Shown piece after piece: positions 37,452 to 46,188 of a stretch of DNA of 64,000 bases. Position 1 is the stretch's first letter; every line of letters begins with the position of its first letter. Source of the DNA: Kiritimatiellia bacterium (lineage in GTDB: Bacteria > Verrucomicrobiota > Kiritimatiellia > CAIVKH01); NCBI GenBank assembly GCA_025054615.1, contig JANWZO010000003.1:107627-171626 (forward strand), written 5' to 3'. Made by a program: the position numbers and the translations under genes. Below the pieces are notes generated by a model, which was given only the letters and a program-made list of their open reading frames with translations, was not told where the DNA came from and made no database searches.

Positions 37452-38206
37452 TTGCCCAGCAGCAGCCGTACAGCCGCCGCGGCGGCGTGGAATCCGAAAA
37501 CCGCAGTTACAAACACGGCGGACCCCAGGCGGCCCTCGCAGACCGGTCCGCTGTTTGGGTCGATTCCCGACACGGTTTTCTCCGCGTCGCAAGGGTCCGG
37601 CATTTTGACAGGTTCGGGAGAGTAGACGCAAAGGACGCCCATCTTACGGTTGCCGCCTCCAGGAAGTCCGAAATGGCGGCGAAGCTTCTTTCGAACGAAC
37701 ATCAACAGTCGGTCGTGGTGGGCGTGTGCCAGGTCGTCGGTCCGGACAAGCGATGGATCCAATTTCCCCGCGGCCCCGCCGCAGGTGATGACTGAAATGC
37801 CGCGCGATCGCGCACTGCCGATCAGAGTCGCCTTGGACATCACGCCGTCGATGCAATCCACGACAACGTCGAGGGGTTCATCGAAGGGCCGCTCGGGATT
37901 CCCGGTCAGATAAAATTCCCTGCGCGCTCGCACCCTGCATTCGGGATTGATTGCGAGGATACGGGAGGCGAGCGCCTCTGCCTTGGGCCGGCCGATCCAA
38001 TCCGCAACGGCATGCAACTGGCGGTTGGTATTCGAAACGCAGATGTCGTCGCCGTCCATCAGTGTCAGGTGCCCGATTCCGCTTCGTGCAAGGGCTTCCG
38101 CAGCCCATGATCCGACGCCGCCCAGCCCGACGACCAAGACGCGGGCGGCCTGCAATCTTGCCATGGCCTCGGGACCGAGGAGACGCTCCAACGCGATGAA
38201 TCGCAT
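37412..38206 (-). CDS. tcdA: tRNA threonylcarbamoyladenosine dehydratase (TcdA/CsdL)
   Basis: This 264-residue E1-like (ThiF/MoeB family) enzyme cyclises t6A37 to ct6A in tRNA using ATP. It has the adenylation motif VLVVGLGGVGSWAAEALARSGIG, MDGDDICVSNTNRQ and the catalytic-loop region CGGAAGKLDPS. TcdA rather than ThiF or MoeB is inferred from the N-terminus RFIALERLLGPEAMARL and from length. ATG 38206 is 7 nt after a TAAAAT -10 box, so the transcript is probably leaderless. It shares the 76-bp spacer with divergent gcvT. Confidence 0.87.
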   Translation of the reverse strand: MRFIALERLLGPEAMARLQAARVLVVGLGGVGSWAAEALARSGIGHLTLMDGDDICVSNTNRQLHAVADWIGRPKAEALASRILAINPECRVRARREFYLTGNPERPFDEPLDVVVDCIDGVMSKATLIGSARSRGISVITCGGAAGKLDPSLVRTDDLAHAHHDRLLMFVRKKLRRHFGLPGGGNRKMGVLCVYSPEPVKMPDPCDAEKTVSGIDPNSGPVCEGRLGSAVFVTAVFGFHAAAAAVRLLLGNQAPNHSAKLAST

Positions 38207-38213
38207 ACGAACT

Positions 38214-38276
38214 ATTTTACGCTGACGGCGATCGGGGCTGCAAAAAATTGCCGATTCGGCGCGCCACGGGTACACT
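38214..38276. promoter_or_regulatory. back-to-back promoters of tcdA and gcvT
   Basis: Minus strand: TTGCAG (38238-38243), 18 bp, TAAAAT (38214-38219), then 7 nt and the tcdA ATG. Plus strand: TTGCCG (38248-38253), 17 bp, TACACT (38271-38276), then 6 nt and the gcvT ATG. The -35 boxes lie only 4 bp apart, so polymerases should compete. No glycine riboswitch fits in the gap. Confidence 0.65.
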
Positions 38277-38282
38277 CGAGGT

Positions 38283-39368
38283 ATGAAGACGCCGCTGTAC
38301 AACCGGCATGTCGCCCGTGGGGCCAAGATCGCCCCGTTTGCCGGCTGGGACATGCCAATCGAATATGAAGGGATCCTTGCCGAACACCAGTGGACCCGCT
38401 CGCGGACCAGCGTGTTCGACACCTGCCATATGGGTGAGTTTTCACTCCGGGGACCTACAGCGCTATCGGACCTGGAGCGCTTGCTGACGCAAAATGTGTC
38501 GTCGCTGGAGGCCGGCCAGGCGCGGTACGGCTACTTGCTGCGCGACGACGGTGGATGTCTTGACGACCTGACATGCTACCGAATCTCCGCAGATCACTTC
38601 TGGCTCGTTGTCAACGCGGGAACGAGGGAGGCGGATGCGGAGTGGATTCGGGCCCACCTCTCCTCGCGGACGCAGTTCGAGGATCTGTCCCCAGAGACGG
38701 CAAAACTCGACATCCAAGGCCCCCGCGCCAAGGAAGATCTCGAGCAGGCGCTCGGGGAGTCCCTGCCACCCTTGCGCTATTTCCGGTTCAAACTCTTGAG
38801 GCTGGCCGGTGTACCCGCGCTGATCAGTCGGACCGGATACACGGGAGAATTTGGCTACGAACTCTACATTCCTGCGCGGGCGGCCGTAGATATCTGGGAC
38901 ATGCTCCTCAAACCTGGCGCCATCAAGCCTGCCGGCCTCGGCGCTCGAGACACCCTGCGTCTTGAGATGGGTTATACATTGTATGGGCACGAACTGGGGC
39001 CCGACCGCACACCTGTCGCGGCGGCTCGCGGACAATTCATCGACGTCAACAAGGATTTCATCGGCCGCGAAGCTTGTTTGCGGGACCTTCAGCAGGGATG
39101 CGGCCGCTATTTGTGCGGCCTTCAACTCGCCTCCAAACGTGCGGCGCGGGCCGGAGATGATGTGGTGGCGGGGGACCAGGTGATTGGCAAGGTTACCAGC
39201 GGATCTTTGGCCCCCAGTCTCGGAGTTGCCGTCGCGCTTGCGTACGTGGATGACGCCTATACGGCCGTCGGCACGAAGGTCGAAATCAATGCGCGCGGCA
39301 CCCGGCTGAGCGCAGAGGTCGTCAAGTTGCCCTTCTATAAAAACGGCTCGGCGCGGCGGGCAGCATGA
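38283..39368 (+). CDS. gcvT: glycine cleavage system T protein (aminomethyltransferase)
   Basis: This 361-residue folate-dependent enzyme transfers the aminomethyl group from lipoyl-GcvH to tetrahydrofolate, releasing ammonia. It has FAGWDMPIEYEG near the N-terminus, SRTGYTGEFGYELY and GLGARDTLRLEMGYTLYGHEL. Length is normal. gcvH and gcvP usually follow but do not here; a lipoprotein gene is the next downstream. The promoter with -10 TACACT ends 6 nt before ATG, so a leaderless message is likely. Confidence 0.95.
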   Translation: MKTPLYNRHVARGAKIAPFAGWDMPIEYEGILAEHQWTRSRTSVFDTCHMGEFSLRGPTALSDLERLLTQNVSSLEAGQARYGYLLRDDGGCLDDLTCYRISADHFWLVVNAGTREADAEWIRAHLSSRTQFEDLSPETAKLDIQGPRAKEDLEQALGESLPPLRYFRFKLLRLAGVPALISRTGYTGEFGYELYIPARAAVDIWDMLLKPGAIKPAGLGARDTLRLEMGYTLYGHELGPDRTPVAAARGQFIDVNKDFIGREACLRDLQQGCGRYLCGLQLASKRAARAGDDVVAGDQVIGKVTSGSLAPSLGVAVALAYVDDAYTAVGTKVEINARGTRLSAEVVKLPFYKNGSARRAA

Positions 39369-39590
39369 GGGCTGTCGTTCGCCACCTCCCAAGAGCACCC
39401 CATATTGGAGGCCGCGGCTGAATTCGATTCAACGGTGAGACGGGACGAATCGCGCAAAATTTCCTCCGCGTCGTCGTTCTATACAGGTCGCTTAAAACAG
39501 ACGGCCCGCGATTGGAGGGTGGGTGTGGGGGGTAGTAGGGGCTCGCGGGCGTCGTCTGTTATTGGAAAATGGAGTTAGATATTTTTTTTG

Positions 39591-40121
39591 CTAGTTTCCC
39601 TCAAACATGACTCCGAAACCGTTCGAAACCGCACGACCGTTCCAAGACTGGGGATGTGTTGACATCGCAACCTCATCTCCTCGCAGAATCGCGCGAAATT
39701 CGTGAATCCCGGGTCGATCGAAGTAGTAGGTCGTTATGACGGAATTTTCTACAATCGATTCGCCGGGTGCCAGCGTCCTATATTTCACCGCTACCTTTTT
39801 CTTGGGCCCGCGGATAATATTGTCCCGCTTGCCGTCCGGATAGATCCACGTGAGCACCAAATCCGGTTCGACCGGCAAAAGAATCGGTTCCGAACTCACG
39901 TTCTTGATCACAACCTTGAATGACAACGGATCCCCGATGCGAGCCCGATACTTATCCGGCAGGATGGAAACTTCTACCCCCCGATCCACCTTGTTGTCCG
40001 CGAGGTTCCCAAGGTGAGATGGGCGATACGTCTGGTTGACAGTGCCGCAGCCACCTGCGACAGCCAGCACGGCCAAACTCACAATTGTAGACCTAATCAG
40101 CATCAAATGAGCTCTAAGCAT
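39591..40121 (-). CDS. hypothetical lipoprotein with a BsuPI-like beta domain
   Basis: This 176-residue protein has a lipoprotein signal (VSLAVLAVAGGC, lipobox AGGC), then an Ig-like domain with VVIKNVSSEPILLPVEPDLVLTW, like intracellular proteinase inhibitor BsuPI folds, and YYFDRPGIHEFRAIL near the C-terminus. Start codon is uncertain: ATG 40121 is used; ATG 40103 and a TTG at 40133 are options. Function is unknown. Upstream, 40134-40386 holds no recognisable gene and is AT-rich in part. Confidence 0.62.
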   Translation of the reverse strand: MLRAHLMLIRSTIVSLAVLAVAGGCGTVNQTYRPSHLGNLADNKVDRGVEVSILPDKYRARIGDPLSFKVVIKNVSSEPILLPVEPDLVLTWIYPDGKRDNIIRGPKKKVAVKYRTLAPGESIVENSVITTYYFDRPGIHEFRAILRGDEVAMSTHPQSWNGRAVSNGFGVMFEGN

Positions 40122-40386
40122 GTCCCGTGCCAAAATGCCCCGAATTCGAAAAAAATGGCTAATAAATCGTTCTACCAGCCTGCCCGAATTGAGCTTCCTT
40201 TTTCAAAAATCGTATTTTTTTGCACAACTGCGAATAGGGAAAGAGGGAATGCTTTCGAACTCACCTGACCCGATGGGATGCCCTCACAAGATGGCGAGTA
40301 GGATGATGGCGAAAAACTTTCCTGTGTGAAATCGCGTTCGAGTATCTCTCGCTCAATGTGCCGCCGTGAAACGACGCCTTCGGCGC

Positions 40387-41295
40387 CTACATCGAGTGCG
40401 GCAGCAGCGGGGAGATGGCGCGGGCGGCGTTGGAATCGACGGGGAGACGCAGGGCATGAATTGCGGTCGAGCTGAACGGTAGCGGCGTAGGGGCCGGGAT
40501 CGATTCTCGGGTCGCTTCCGCTTCTTCGGCGTTAGCTGTGCCGCGCACGTCGGCCCATGTGATCAGTTCCAGACGGCCGTCGTGATGTTCGACCAACGAG
40601 GTGCAACTCTCCACCCAGTCGCCGTCGTTGCAATACTCGATCTCATGAATGCGCCGGATCTCCGCACGGTGGATGTGGCCGCACACGATGCCGTCACAAC
40701 GCTGCTTCCGGGCGTGCTCGGCCAGGGCGTTTTCGAAATCGCTGACGAATTTGCAGGCATTTTTTACCTTGTATTTGAGGAAAGCCGCCAGCGACCAGTA
40801 GGGAAGCCCCATCGCTCTTCGAATGACGTTGAACCAATGGTTCAAAATGAGCGCGGCGTCATATGCACGCGAACCCAGCAGGGCCAGCCATTTGTTGTAT
40901 TTGACCACGCCATCGAATTCATCGCCATGCAGAACGAGCAGGCGCCGCCCGTCAGCCGTCGTGTGGATCACTTCTTTTTTGATCGCGATGTGACCGAACT
41001 CGAGGTCAACGAAATGGTGCATGAATTCATCATGATTGCCGGGCAGATAGACGACCTTGGCCCCTTTCCGGGCTTTGCGGAGCAATTTCTGGACGACGTC
41101 GTTAAACTCCTGGGACCAGTACCACGATTTTCGGAGCGCCCACCCGTCGAAAATGTCGCCCACCAGATAAATGTATTCGGCGTCATGATGGCGCAAGAAA
41201 TCAAGGAGCGCATGAGCCTTGCACCCTCGCGTGCCCAAATGTATATCGGACAGCCAGATCGTCCGAAATGTGGTGACTGGCGCTTTTGCTTTCAC
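40387..41295 (-). CDS. LpxH-like metallophosphoesterase
   Basis: This 302-residue calcineurin-like phosphoesterase resembles UDP-2,3-diacylglucosamine diphosphatase (LpxH), which makes lipid X for lipid A at the inner membrane. Metal-ligand motifs in order are SDIHLG, GDIFDGW, GNHDE, HGDEFD and GHIHRAE. It carries an extra C-terminal tail of about 50 residues rich in A, P and T. The LpxH2-type family includes many members of uncertain substrate, but with the GT9 gene and O-antigen sugars here a lipid A role fits. Start is GTG (41295). Confidence 0.82.
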   Translation of the reverse strand: MKAKAPVTTFRTIWLSDIHLGTRGCKAHALLDFLRHHDAEYIYLVGDIFDGWALRKSWYWSQEFNDVVQKLLRKARKGAKVVYLPGNHDEFMHHFVDLEFGHIAIKKEVIHTTADGRRLLVLHGDEFDGVVKYNKWLALLGSRAYDAALILNHWFNVIRRAMGLPYWSLAAFLKYKVKNACKFVSDFENALAEHARKQRCDGIVCGHIHRAEIRRIHEIEYCNDGDWVESCTSLVEHHDGRLELITWADVRGTANAEEAEATRESIPAPTPLPFSSTAIHALRLPVDSNAARAISPLLPHSM

Positions 41296-41370
41296 TGGAG
41301 CGAATCCGTTCTAATGCATTGATTTCCGTAATCTTGCGAATTCCCGATTAGAAATCTGTGAGTACGCGGT

Positions 41371-41733
41371 ATGAATTCCATTGATCGAAGTGGCGATGTG
41401 GTACTGGGTTACGTGACAGTTCCCGATCATGAAACGGCGAGGCGGCTTGCCCAAACCTTGGTGGCGGAGCGGCTGGTGGCGTGCGTGAACATACTCGGTC
41501 CCATCGAGTCGATATACTGGTGGGAGGGGGCGGTGGAAACAAGTCGCGAAATTGCGATGCTGGTCAAGACGCGGGGCGCGTTGCAGGATCGACTCGTGGC
41601 TCGGATCCGGGAACTGCATCCGTATCAGATCCCCTGCGTTCTCGTGGTTCCTGTACTGGGTGGACATGGGCCGTTCCTCCGGTGGATTTGCGATGAAACA
41701 TCCGGGCTGGATTCCGGGGTCGGCACGCCATGA
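41371..41733 (+). CDS. cutA: divalent cation tolerance protein CutA
   Basis: This 120-residue trimeric alpha-beta protein of the CutA1 family shows YVTVPDHETARRLAQTLVAERLVACVN, then SIYWWEGAVETSREIAMLVKTR and ELHPYQIPCVLVVP. Length is normal apart from a short C-terminal tail. Its true role is unsettled; metal tolerance is the historical name. Separate from the other copper genes usually found with it. Confidence 0.9.
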   Translation: MNSIDRSGDVVLGYVTVPDHETARRLAQTLVAERLVACVNILGPIESIYWWEGAVETSREIAMLVKTRGALQDRLVARIRELHPYQIPCVLVVPVLGGHGPFLRWICDETSGLDSGVGTP

Positions 41734-41816
41734 AGCCGGGTCGAAGTGTGGTCGATTTTTGATAAGCAATTTGGCGGCCGCGCGAATGGTGGAAAAGGCA
41801 AGTTTAGGCAATCCTT

Positions 41817-42650
41817 GTGAAGCGGTATCTTGCAGCGGTCATTATAGGAATCGGGCTGGTCTTGGCGGCGAGCGCCCAAAGCGCACGTGAGCGATCCGCC
41901 TTCACGTATACCCACGAGGGCCCAGCAAAAACGGAACAGGGGGGCGAAATCGAGCTGCGCGAGGTCGAGCTTCGCACGGGATTTCCGATTTATCGTGGAC
42001 CGAGCGTACGGGTGATGGCGGGAGTGCGATGGACACGATATGACTTTTCAATCGAAGAGGAGGACTTGGCCGATTTTACAGCGCATTCTTTGCGATTCCC
42101 GATTCGTGCGGTCGGCCCGGAGAAGGGCGGTTGGCGCTGGATGAACATGATCGCGCCCGCCATCCGGTCCGACCTTGAGTCGGTTTCATCCGACGATCTC
42201 GGCGTTAGCGCGATGTCCTTGGCGAGTCGAGATTGGGCCAGAGGTTGGCGTCTCAGCCTCGGGGCCGTCTACAGCCAGGATTTCGGTCGGAGTCGCCTGT
42301 TTCCTGCGATCGGGGCGCTTTGGACAAATGAAGTATGGACAGTCGACGTACAGTTTCCGAGACCCCGACTCATCTATCGCGCAACGGATTCGCTTTCATT
42401 CGGCGTCGGACTTGAGCCAGGCGGTGATGAGTGGAATGTCGAACTCGCGGGGACCGAGCGCGATGTCGCTTTGAAAGAATATCGAGCGGGCTTGGGCGTA
42501 GAATGGAGTCCTGTTCGGAATTTATCTTTGCAGGCGCAGGCAGGCGGGGTTTTCGGTCGGGAAATCGATGTGCGCGGAGGCGGCGAGCCTCGTCTTGAGC
42601 GGGACCTCGATGAGACATGGTATGCCCGAATTGCGCTGATTTTCCGCTAG
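41817..42650 (+). CDS. predicted outer-membrane beta-barrel protein
   Basis: This 277-residue exported protein (GTG start; signal AAVIIGIGLVLAASAQS) shows an alternation of hydrophobic and polar residues typical of beta strands, with several aromatic girdles, and ends WYARIALIFR, a C-terminal aromatic/Arg stretch similar to outer-membrane barrels (often terminal F). I do not assign a family. A DUF6268-like barrel is one possibility. It probably stands alone. Confidence 0.62.
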   Translation: MKRYLAAVIIGIGLVLAASAQSARERSAFTYTHEGPAKTEQGGEIELREVELRTGFPIYRGPSVRVMAGVRWTRYDFSIEEEDLADFTAHSLRFPIRAVGPEKGGWRWMNMIAPAIRSDLESVSSDDLGVSAMSLASRDWARGWRLSLGAVYSQDFGRSRLFPAIGALWTNEVWTVDVQFPRPRLIYRATDSLSFGVGLEPGGDEWNVELAGTERDVALKEYRAGLGVEWSPVRNLSLQAQAGGVFGREIDVRGGGEPRLERDLDETWYARIALIFR

Positions 42651-42698
42651 CGTTGCACTTGGCCTTCAATCCGCTTGGATGCTCCATATCATCGGATC

Positions 42699-43508
42699 AT
42701 GAACATCCGATTCGCGGTGGCGCTGCTGTTCGTATTCGCGGCGATGATTCCGGAGGTGCATGCGTCCAAAAAATGGCGGACCAAGGAGAACTGCACGCTG
42801 ATCGAACATCCGTCGAATGACGGCGACAGCTTTCGCGTCCGGATCGGCCGGCGAATCTATGTCCTTCGCTTACTATGGGTCGATGCGCCCGAGACCGACA
42901 TGCGGTTTCCGGAGCGGGTCGCCGAACAAGCCGAATACTTTGGGATATCAACGCAGGAAGTCCTGCGAATCGGGCAGGAAGCCTCGCGGTTCACGCGCGA
43001 ATTTCTCAAAAGCCGGCCGTTCACCGTTTATACGCAGTTTGAGGATGCCCGCGGCGCGGGCGAAAAGGAGCGGGACTATGCGATCGTCAAATCTGGCGAT
43101 ACGTACCTGATGGAGGCTCTGGTGTCGAATGGGTTGGCGCGAATCTACGGCATGCAGGAAATGCCGCCGGAGGGCCCTTCTGAATCGACGATGAGAATGC
43201 GGCTGCGCGCGCTGGAATCGGCCGCTCGGGATCAACGGCGTGGAGCGTGGGCCCTCGCGTCCCGCGGGTTTTCGCCCGGAGACCCCCGTGCTCGACTCCA
43301 GCCGCTTGAGGCGGGTTGGCGGACCCTGACTCGAACGGTTCCCGTTTACGCCGTGGAAGACCCGGCCCGCATGCTTGGCATGCTGCGCGCCGGAACAGAA
43401 ATTGAAATTCTTCGGACAGAATCGCCTGCCGATGTGCGGATTCGGTTCCGACTGCCGGATGGACGGATGATGGAGGCGATCGCGCGGCGGGCTGATCTGG
43501 GTTGGTAA
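42699..43508 (+). CDS. exported thermonuclease (SNase)-like protein
   Basis: This 269-residue protein has a signal peptide (to about VHA, residue 23) and an OB-fold nuclease domain of the staphylococcal nuclease type: NDGDSFRVRIG (metal Asp), RLLWVDAPETD (Arg, Asp, Glu) and later R-rich GAWALASRGF. The last 60 residues form a likely SH3-like domain. It probably degrades extracellular DNA or RNA in the periplasm. ATG 42699 is used as the signal peptide starts there. A CATATC -10-like box precedes it by 8 nt. Confidence 0.8.
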   Translation: MNIRFAVALLFVFAAMIPEVHASKKWRTKENCTLIEHPSNDGDSFRVRIGRRIYVLRLLWVDAPETDMRFPERVAEQAEYFGISTQEVLRIGQEASRFTREFLKSRPFTVYTQFEDARGAGEKERDYAIVKSGDTYLMEALVSNGLARIYGMQEMPPEGPSESTMRMRLRALESAARDQRRGAWALASRGFSPGDPRARLQPLEAGWRTLTRTVPVYAVEDPARMLGMLRAGTEIEILRTESPADVRIRFRLPDGRMMEAIARRADLGW

Positions 43509-43551
43509 CCGGCCTCCGCCCGGGTTTCCCGCGTAGGCGCGGCGCGCCGAT

Positions 43552-43581
43552 TTGTCAAGCCCCGCAAGCTTTCGCTACAAT
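43552..43581 (+). promoter_or_regulatory. promoter of the orphan response regulator
   Basis: TTGTCA (43552-43557) and TACAAT (43576-43581) are 18 bp apart. GTG start is only 8 nt after the -10, implying a leaderless message. Confidence 0.55.
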
Positions 43582-43589
43582 TCAGCACC

Positions 43590-44255
43590 GTGACAAAAAC
43601 TACGAAAAAGCGGCTGCTGGTTGTGGATGATCACGCCATCGTGCGGCAGGGCCTGGCAATGCTATTGGCTCGCCACCCCGAGTATGCGATCGCCGCGGAG
43701 GCGGCGGGCTGCGCGGAGGCGTTGGCCAAATTTGAGCCGGGCAAAATCGACGCGGCCATCATCGATCTGGCGCTGAAGGACGGCAGCGGCCTCGATTTGA
43801 TCCGGGAGCTGCTCAGGAAAAAGCCGGATCTGCCCTGCATTGTGCTTTCGATGCACGATGAAATGGAGTACGCGGAGCGCGCCCTCCGAGCCGGCGCACG
43901 CGGTTACGTGATGAAGGAGAATGCGGATGAGGTGTTGGTGGATGCGCTTCGCAAGGTGTTCAGCGGAGACATTTACGCGAGCCCCGACGTGGCTGCGCGG
44001 TTACTCAAGCAGGCCGTTGCAGGTCCCGGGCAGGCTCGGCCGGAGTCGGGGATCGAAAGTCTCACCGACCGCGAGCGCGAAATTTTCCGCTGCGTCGGCG
44101 AGGGCATGACCACCCGAAAGATTGCCGAAAAATTTGGATTGAGCGCCCGCACTGTTGAGGTTCACCGAGCCAGCATCAAGCGGAAGCTCGGCTGCGCGGA
44201 CACTGCCCAACTGGTCCGCGAAGCGGTTCGCTGGGTCGAAAACAATCCGCCCTAA
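43590..44255 (+). CDS. NarL/FixJ-type response regulator
   Basis: This 221-residue protein has a receiver domain (1 to about 125; KRLLVVDDHAIV, phospho-acceptor Asp in AAIIDLALKDGSG, K in GYVMKENAD) and a C-terminal LuxR-type helix-turn-helix (SLTDREREIFRCVGEGMTTRKIAEKFGLSARTVEVHRASIKRKLG). It starts with GTG. No histidine kinase is adjacent, so its partner and regulon are unknown. Its nearby downstream gene is rfbB, in the same direction but with its own promoter. Confidence 0.9.
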   Translation: MTKTTKKRLLVVDDHAIVRQGLAMLLARHPEYAIAAEAAGCAEALAKFEPGKIDAAIIDLALKDGSGLDLIRELLRKKPDLPCIVLSMHDEMEYAERALRAGARGYVMKENADEVLVDALRKVFSGDIYASPDVAARLLKQAVAGPGQARPESGIESLTDREREIFRCVGEGMTTRKIAEKFGLSARTVEVHRASIKRKLGCADTAQLVREAVRWVENNPP

Positions 44256-44277
44256 GGAGGGGCAGGGGTTTTTGACA

Positions 44278-44305
44278 TTGGAACCGACTGGCGGGCGCTT
44301 ACACT
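44278..44305 (+). promoter_or_regulatory. promoter of rfbB
   Basis: TTGGAA (44278-44283) and TACACT (44300-44305), 16 bp apart; an alternative TTGACA (44272-44277) would be 22 bp away. The ATG is 7 nt after the -10, so the message is likely leaderless. Confidence 0.5.
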
Positions 44306-44312
44306 CGCGAAC

Positions 44313-45371
44313 ATGGAAAACCTTCTTGTGACCGGCGGCTGCGGTTTCATCGGCTGCAACTTCATTCGATACCTCTTTGAGGAGTCCGGATATCGCGGCC
44401 GGGTGATCAACGTCGACAAGCTGACCTACGCCGGCAATCTCGAGAGCCTTGCGGACGTGGCCGCGCGCGCGGGGGACCGATACGTATTCATTCGCGCCGA
44501 TATCTGCGATGCGTCTGCGATCGCGCGCGTGTTCGATGAATACGGCATCGATGCGGTCTGCCACTTCGCCGCCGAATCCCATGTGGACCGGTCCATCGTC
44601 AGGCCGGACGACTTCATCCAAACGAACATCGTAGGAACCTACGTGTTGCTACAAGCGGCCCGCGCCCGGAAAGACCGCATCCAGTTGTTTCACCACGTCA
44701 GCACCGACGAGGTCTTTGGGTCCCTCGGCGAATCGGGATTTTTTACAGAGGAGACCCCCTACAGGCCGAACAGCCCCTATTCAGCCTCCAAGGCCGCGTC
44801 CGACCATCTGGTTCGGGCCTATCACCACACCTATGGACTGCCCGTGACGATTTCCAACTGTTCCAACAACTACGGCCCGTATCAATTTCCCGAAAAATTA
44901 ATCCCGTTGATGATCCTCAACGCGCTCGAGGGCAAGCCGCTTCCGGTATATGGCGACGGCCTTCATGTCCGCGATTGGCTGTATGTGCGCGACCACGCGG
45001 CGGCGGTGTGGGCCGTCATGACGCGCGGGCGCCGGGGTCAGACCTACAACATCGGCGGCCGAAACGAAATGCGAAACATTGAAGTGGTTCGGAAGATCTG
45101 CTCGCTGCTGGACGAGCTTGCCCCGCCGATTCCCTCCGGAAAGCCCCGCGATTCGCTAATCACGTTCGTCAAGGACCGGCCGGGCCATGACCGACGGTAC
45201 GCCATCGATTGCACGAAAGCCGAGATGGAACTGGGGTGGAAACCGGAGGAGTCGTTCGACACCGGTTTGCGGAAAACTGTGCTGTGGTATCTTGAGAATC
45301 GGGAATGGGTGAACCGCGTTCGCTCCGGAGAGTACCGAAGGTGGATCGAGGAACATTACGGATCCGCCTAG
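44313..45371 (+). CDS. rfbB: dTDP-glucose 4,6-dehydratase
   Basis: This 352-residue NAD-dependent enzyme of the extended SDR family makes dTDP-4-keto-6-deoxyglucose, the precursor of dTDP-rhamnose and other deoxysugars for O-antigen. Seen are [13 protein letters not shown] (NAD-binding), [11 protein letters not shown] (D and E of the dehydratase site) and YSASKAASD (catalytic Y-K). rfbA, rfbC and rfbD are not adjacent. Length and start are normal. Confidence 0.95.
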   Translation: MENLLVTGGCGFIGCNFIRYLFEESGYRGRVINVDKLTYAGNLESLADVAARAGDRYVFIRADICDASAIARVFDEYGIDAVCHFAAESHVDRSIVRPDDFIQTNIVGTYVLLQAARARKDRIQLFHHVSTDEVFGSLGESGFFTEETPYRPNSPYSASKAASDHLVRAYHHTYGLPVTISNCSNNYGPYQFPEKLIPLMILNALEGKPLPVYGDGLHVRDWLYVRDHAAAVWAVMTRGRRGQTYNIGGRNEMRNIEVVRKICSLLDELAPPIPSGKPRDSLITFVKDRPGHDRRYAIDCTKAEMELGWKPEESFDTGLRKTVLWYLENREWVNRVRSGEYRRWIEEHYGSA

Positions 45372-45508
45372 GCCGCCTTAATGGAAGGACAAACTCGGCC
45401 TCGCACGCATGAGAGGATGAGCGCTGCAATAAGGACTGGAGGGGCCCTCTTGCCGGGGCGGTTTGCCTTCGCGGGCGGACCGCGATACTAAAAGTGATCC
45501 GCGGCGGA

Positions 45509-45584
45509 TGGTGGAGCGGAAGGGACTCGAACCCTCTACCTCCTCGTTGCGAACGAGGCGCTCTACCAGATGAGCTACCGCCCC
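45509..45584 (-). tRNA. tRNA-Ala(CGC)
   Basis: A 76-nt cloverleaf is readable on the minus strand. Acceptor stem GGGGCGG pairs with CCGCTCC, including the G3-U70 pair that marks alanine tRNAs. The anticodon loop TTCGCAA (anticodon CGC, 45549-45551) is framed by CCTCG/CGAGG. The T-arm reads GAGGGTTCGAGTCCCTTC. The 3' CCA is encoded. It decodes GCG. Confidence 0.96.
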
Positions 45585-45598
45585 AAAGGGAGTTTTCA

Positions 45599-45627
45599 AG
45601 CTAACACCGCGAGCAGTTGTGATGCAA
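45599..45627 (-). promoter_or_regulatory. promoter of tRNA-Ala
   Basis: On the minus strand TTGCAT (45622-45627) and TTAGCT (45599-45604) are 17 bp apart, about 15 bp before the mature 5' end. Confidence 0.55.
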
Positions 45628-45698
45628 GACTTTGCTGTCCGCGAAAAACGCTGTGTCGAGATGCGGTTTTGGGGTAAAGTGATAGGAAAAACGACGCC

Positions 45699-46130
45699 AT
45701 GAAATCCCGGCTCTTCTTCATACTGGTCTCCGCTGCTGCGTTCGTGGGGCCGATCCCGCAACCGATCCGCGCGGCGGACGAATCATATTACGCGCCGGGC
45801 TGGATCCGGGAGCATCGGGACGGGTGGACTGCGAAGTTGCCATCAACCACCCGTTTTCTGTCTCGGTGGAAGGCGCAGAATGCGCCGGAGGAGGTCGCCC
45901 CTTTTGCCGCACTGTTCGACGGCCGGCCGTATAAGACCGCTATGGGCTATGACATTTCCACGCTCCAGGGAAATATCCGGATCACTCGTCGGATGGACGG
46001 TTTTGTCATCGAAACGCCGCAGGAGCGCTTCGAGGCTATTCGGCGGTTCCCAAACGAATGGGAATTGAGGCCATATCCCCAAACGATTAGGCCTAAGCCG
46101 AGTGTCCAACCGCCGAATCGCCGCCGTTGA
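45699..46130 (+). CDS. hypothetical exported protein
   Basis: This 143-residue protein has a signal peptide (FFILVSAAAFVGPIPQPIRA) and a soluble domain with no recognised family; its tail is proline and arginine rich (IRPKPSVQPPNRRR). Purine-rich AGGAAAA lies before ATG. It is convergent with azoR. Confidence 0.55.
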   Translation: MKSRLFFILVSAAAFVGPIPQPIRAADESYYAPGWIREHRDGWTAKLPSTTRFLSRWKAQNAPEEVAPFAALFDGRPYKTAMGYDISTLQGNIRITRRMDGFVIETPQERFEAIRRFPNEWELRPYPQTIRPKPSVQPPNRRR

Positions 46131-46188
46131 GGAACAACTTGGCCGCCGGGAGCGAGCGGAACACGGCAACCATGAGTTGGCAAGCCGT

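Noticed and set aside
38207-38282. Glycine riboswitch upstream of gcvT
   Set aside because: Only 76 bp separate the divergent starts, both occupied by promoter boxes; no tandem aptamer could fit.
40014-40329. Short plus-strand frames in the gap before the LpxH-like gene
   Set aside because: Overlap the lipoprotein 5' end, lack ribosome binding sites and show no composition or motif support.
44738-44756. TTTTTTACAGAGGAGACC in rfbB as a repeat box
   Set aside because: It encodes the conserved rfbB segment FFTEETPY and lacks the CATGGAA half.
45378-45761. Minus-strand open frame across tRNA-Ala
   Set aside because: Contains the translation of the tRNA itself (VERLVRNEEVEGSSPFRS), a well-known false gene.
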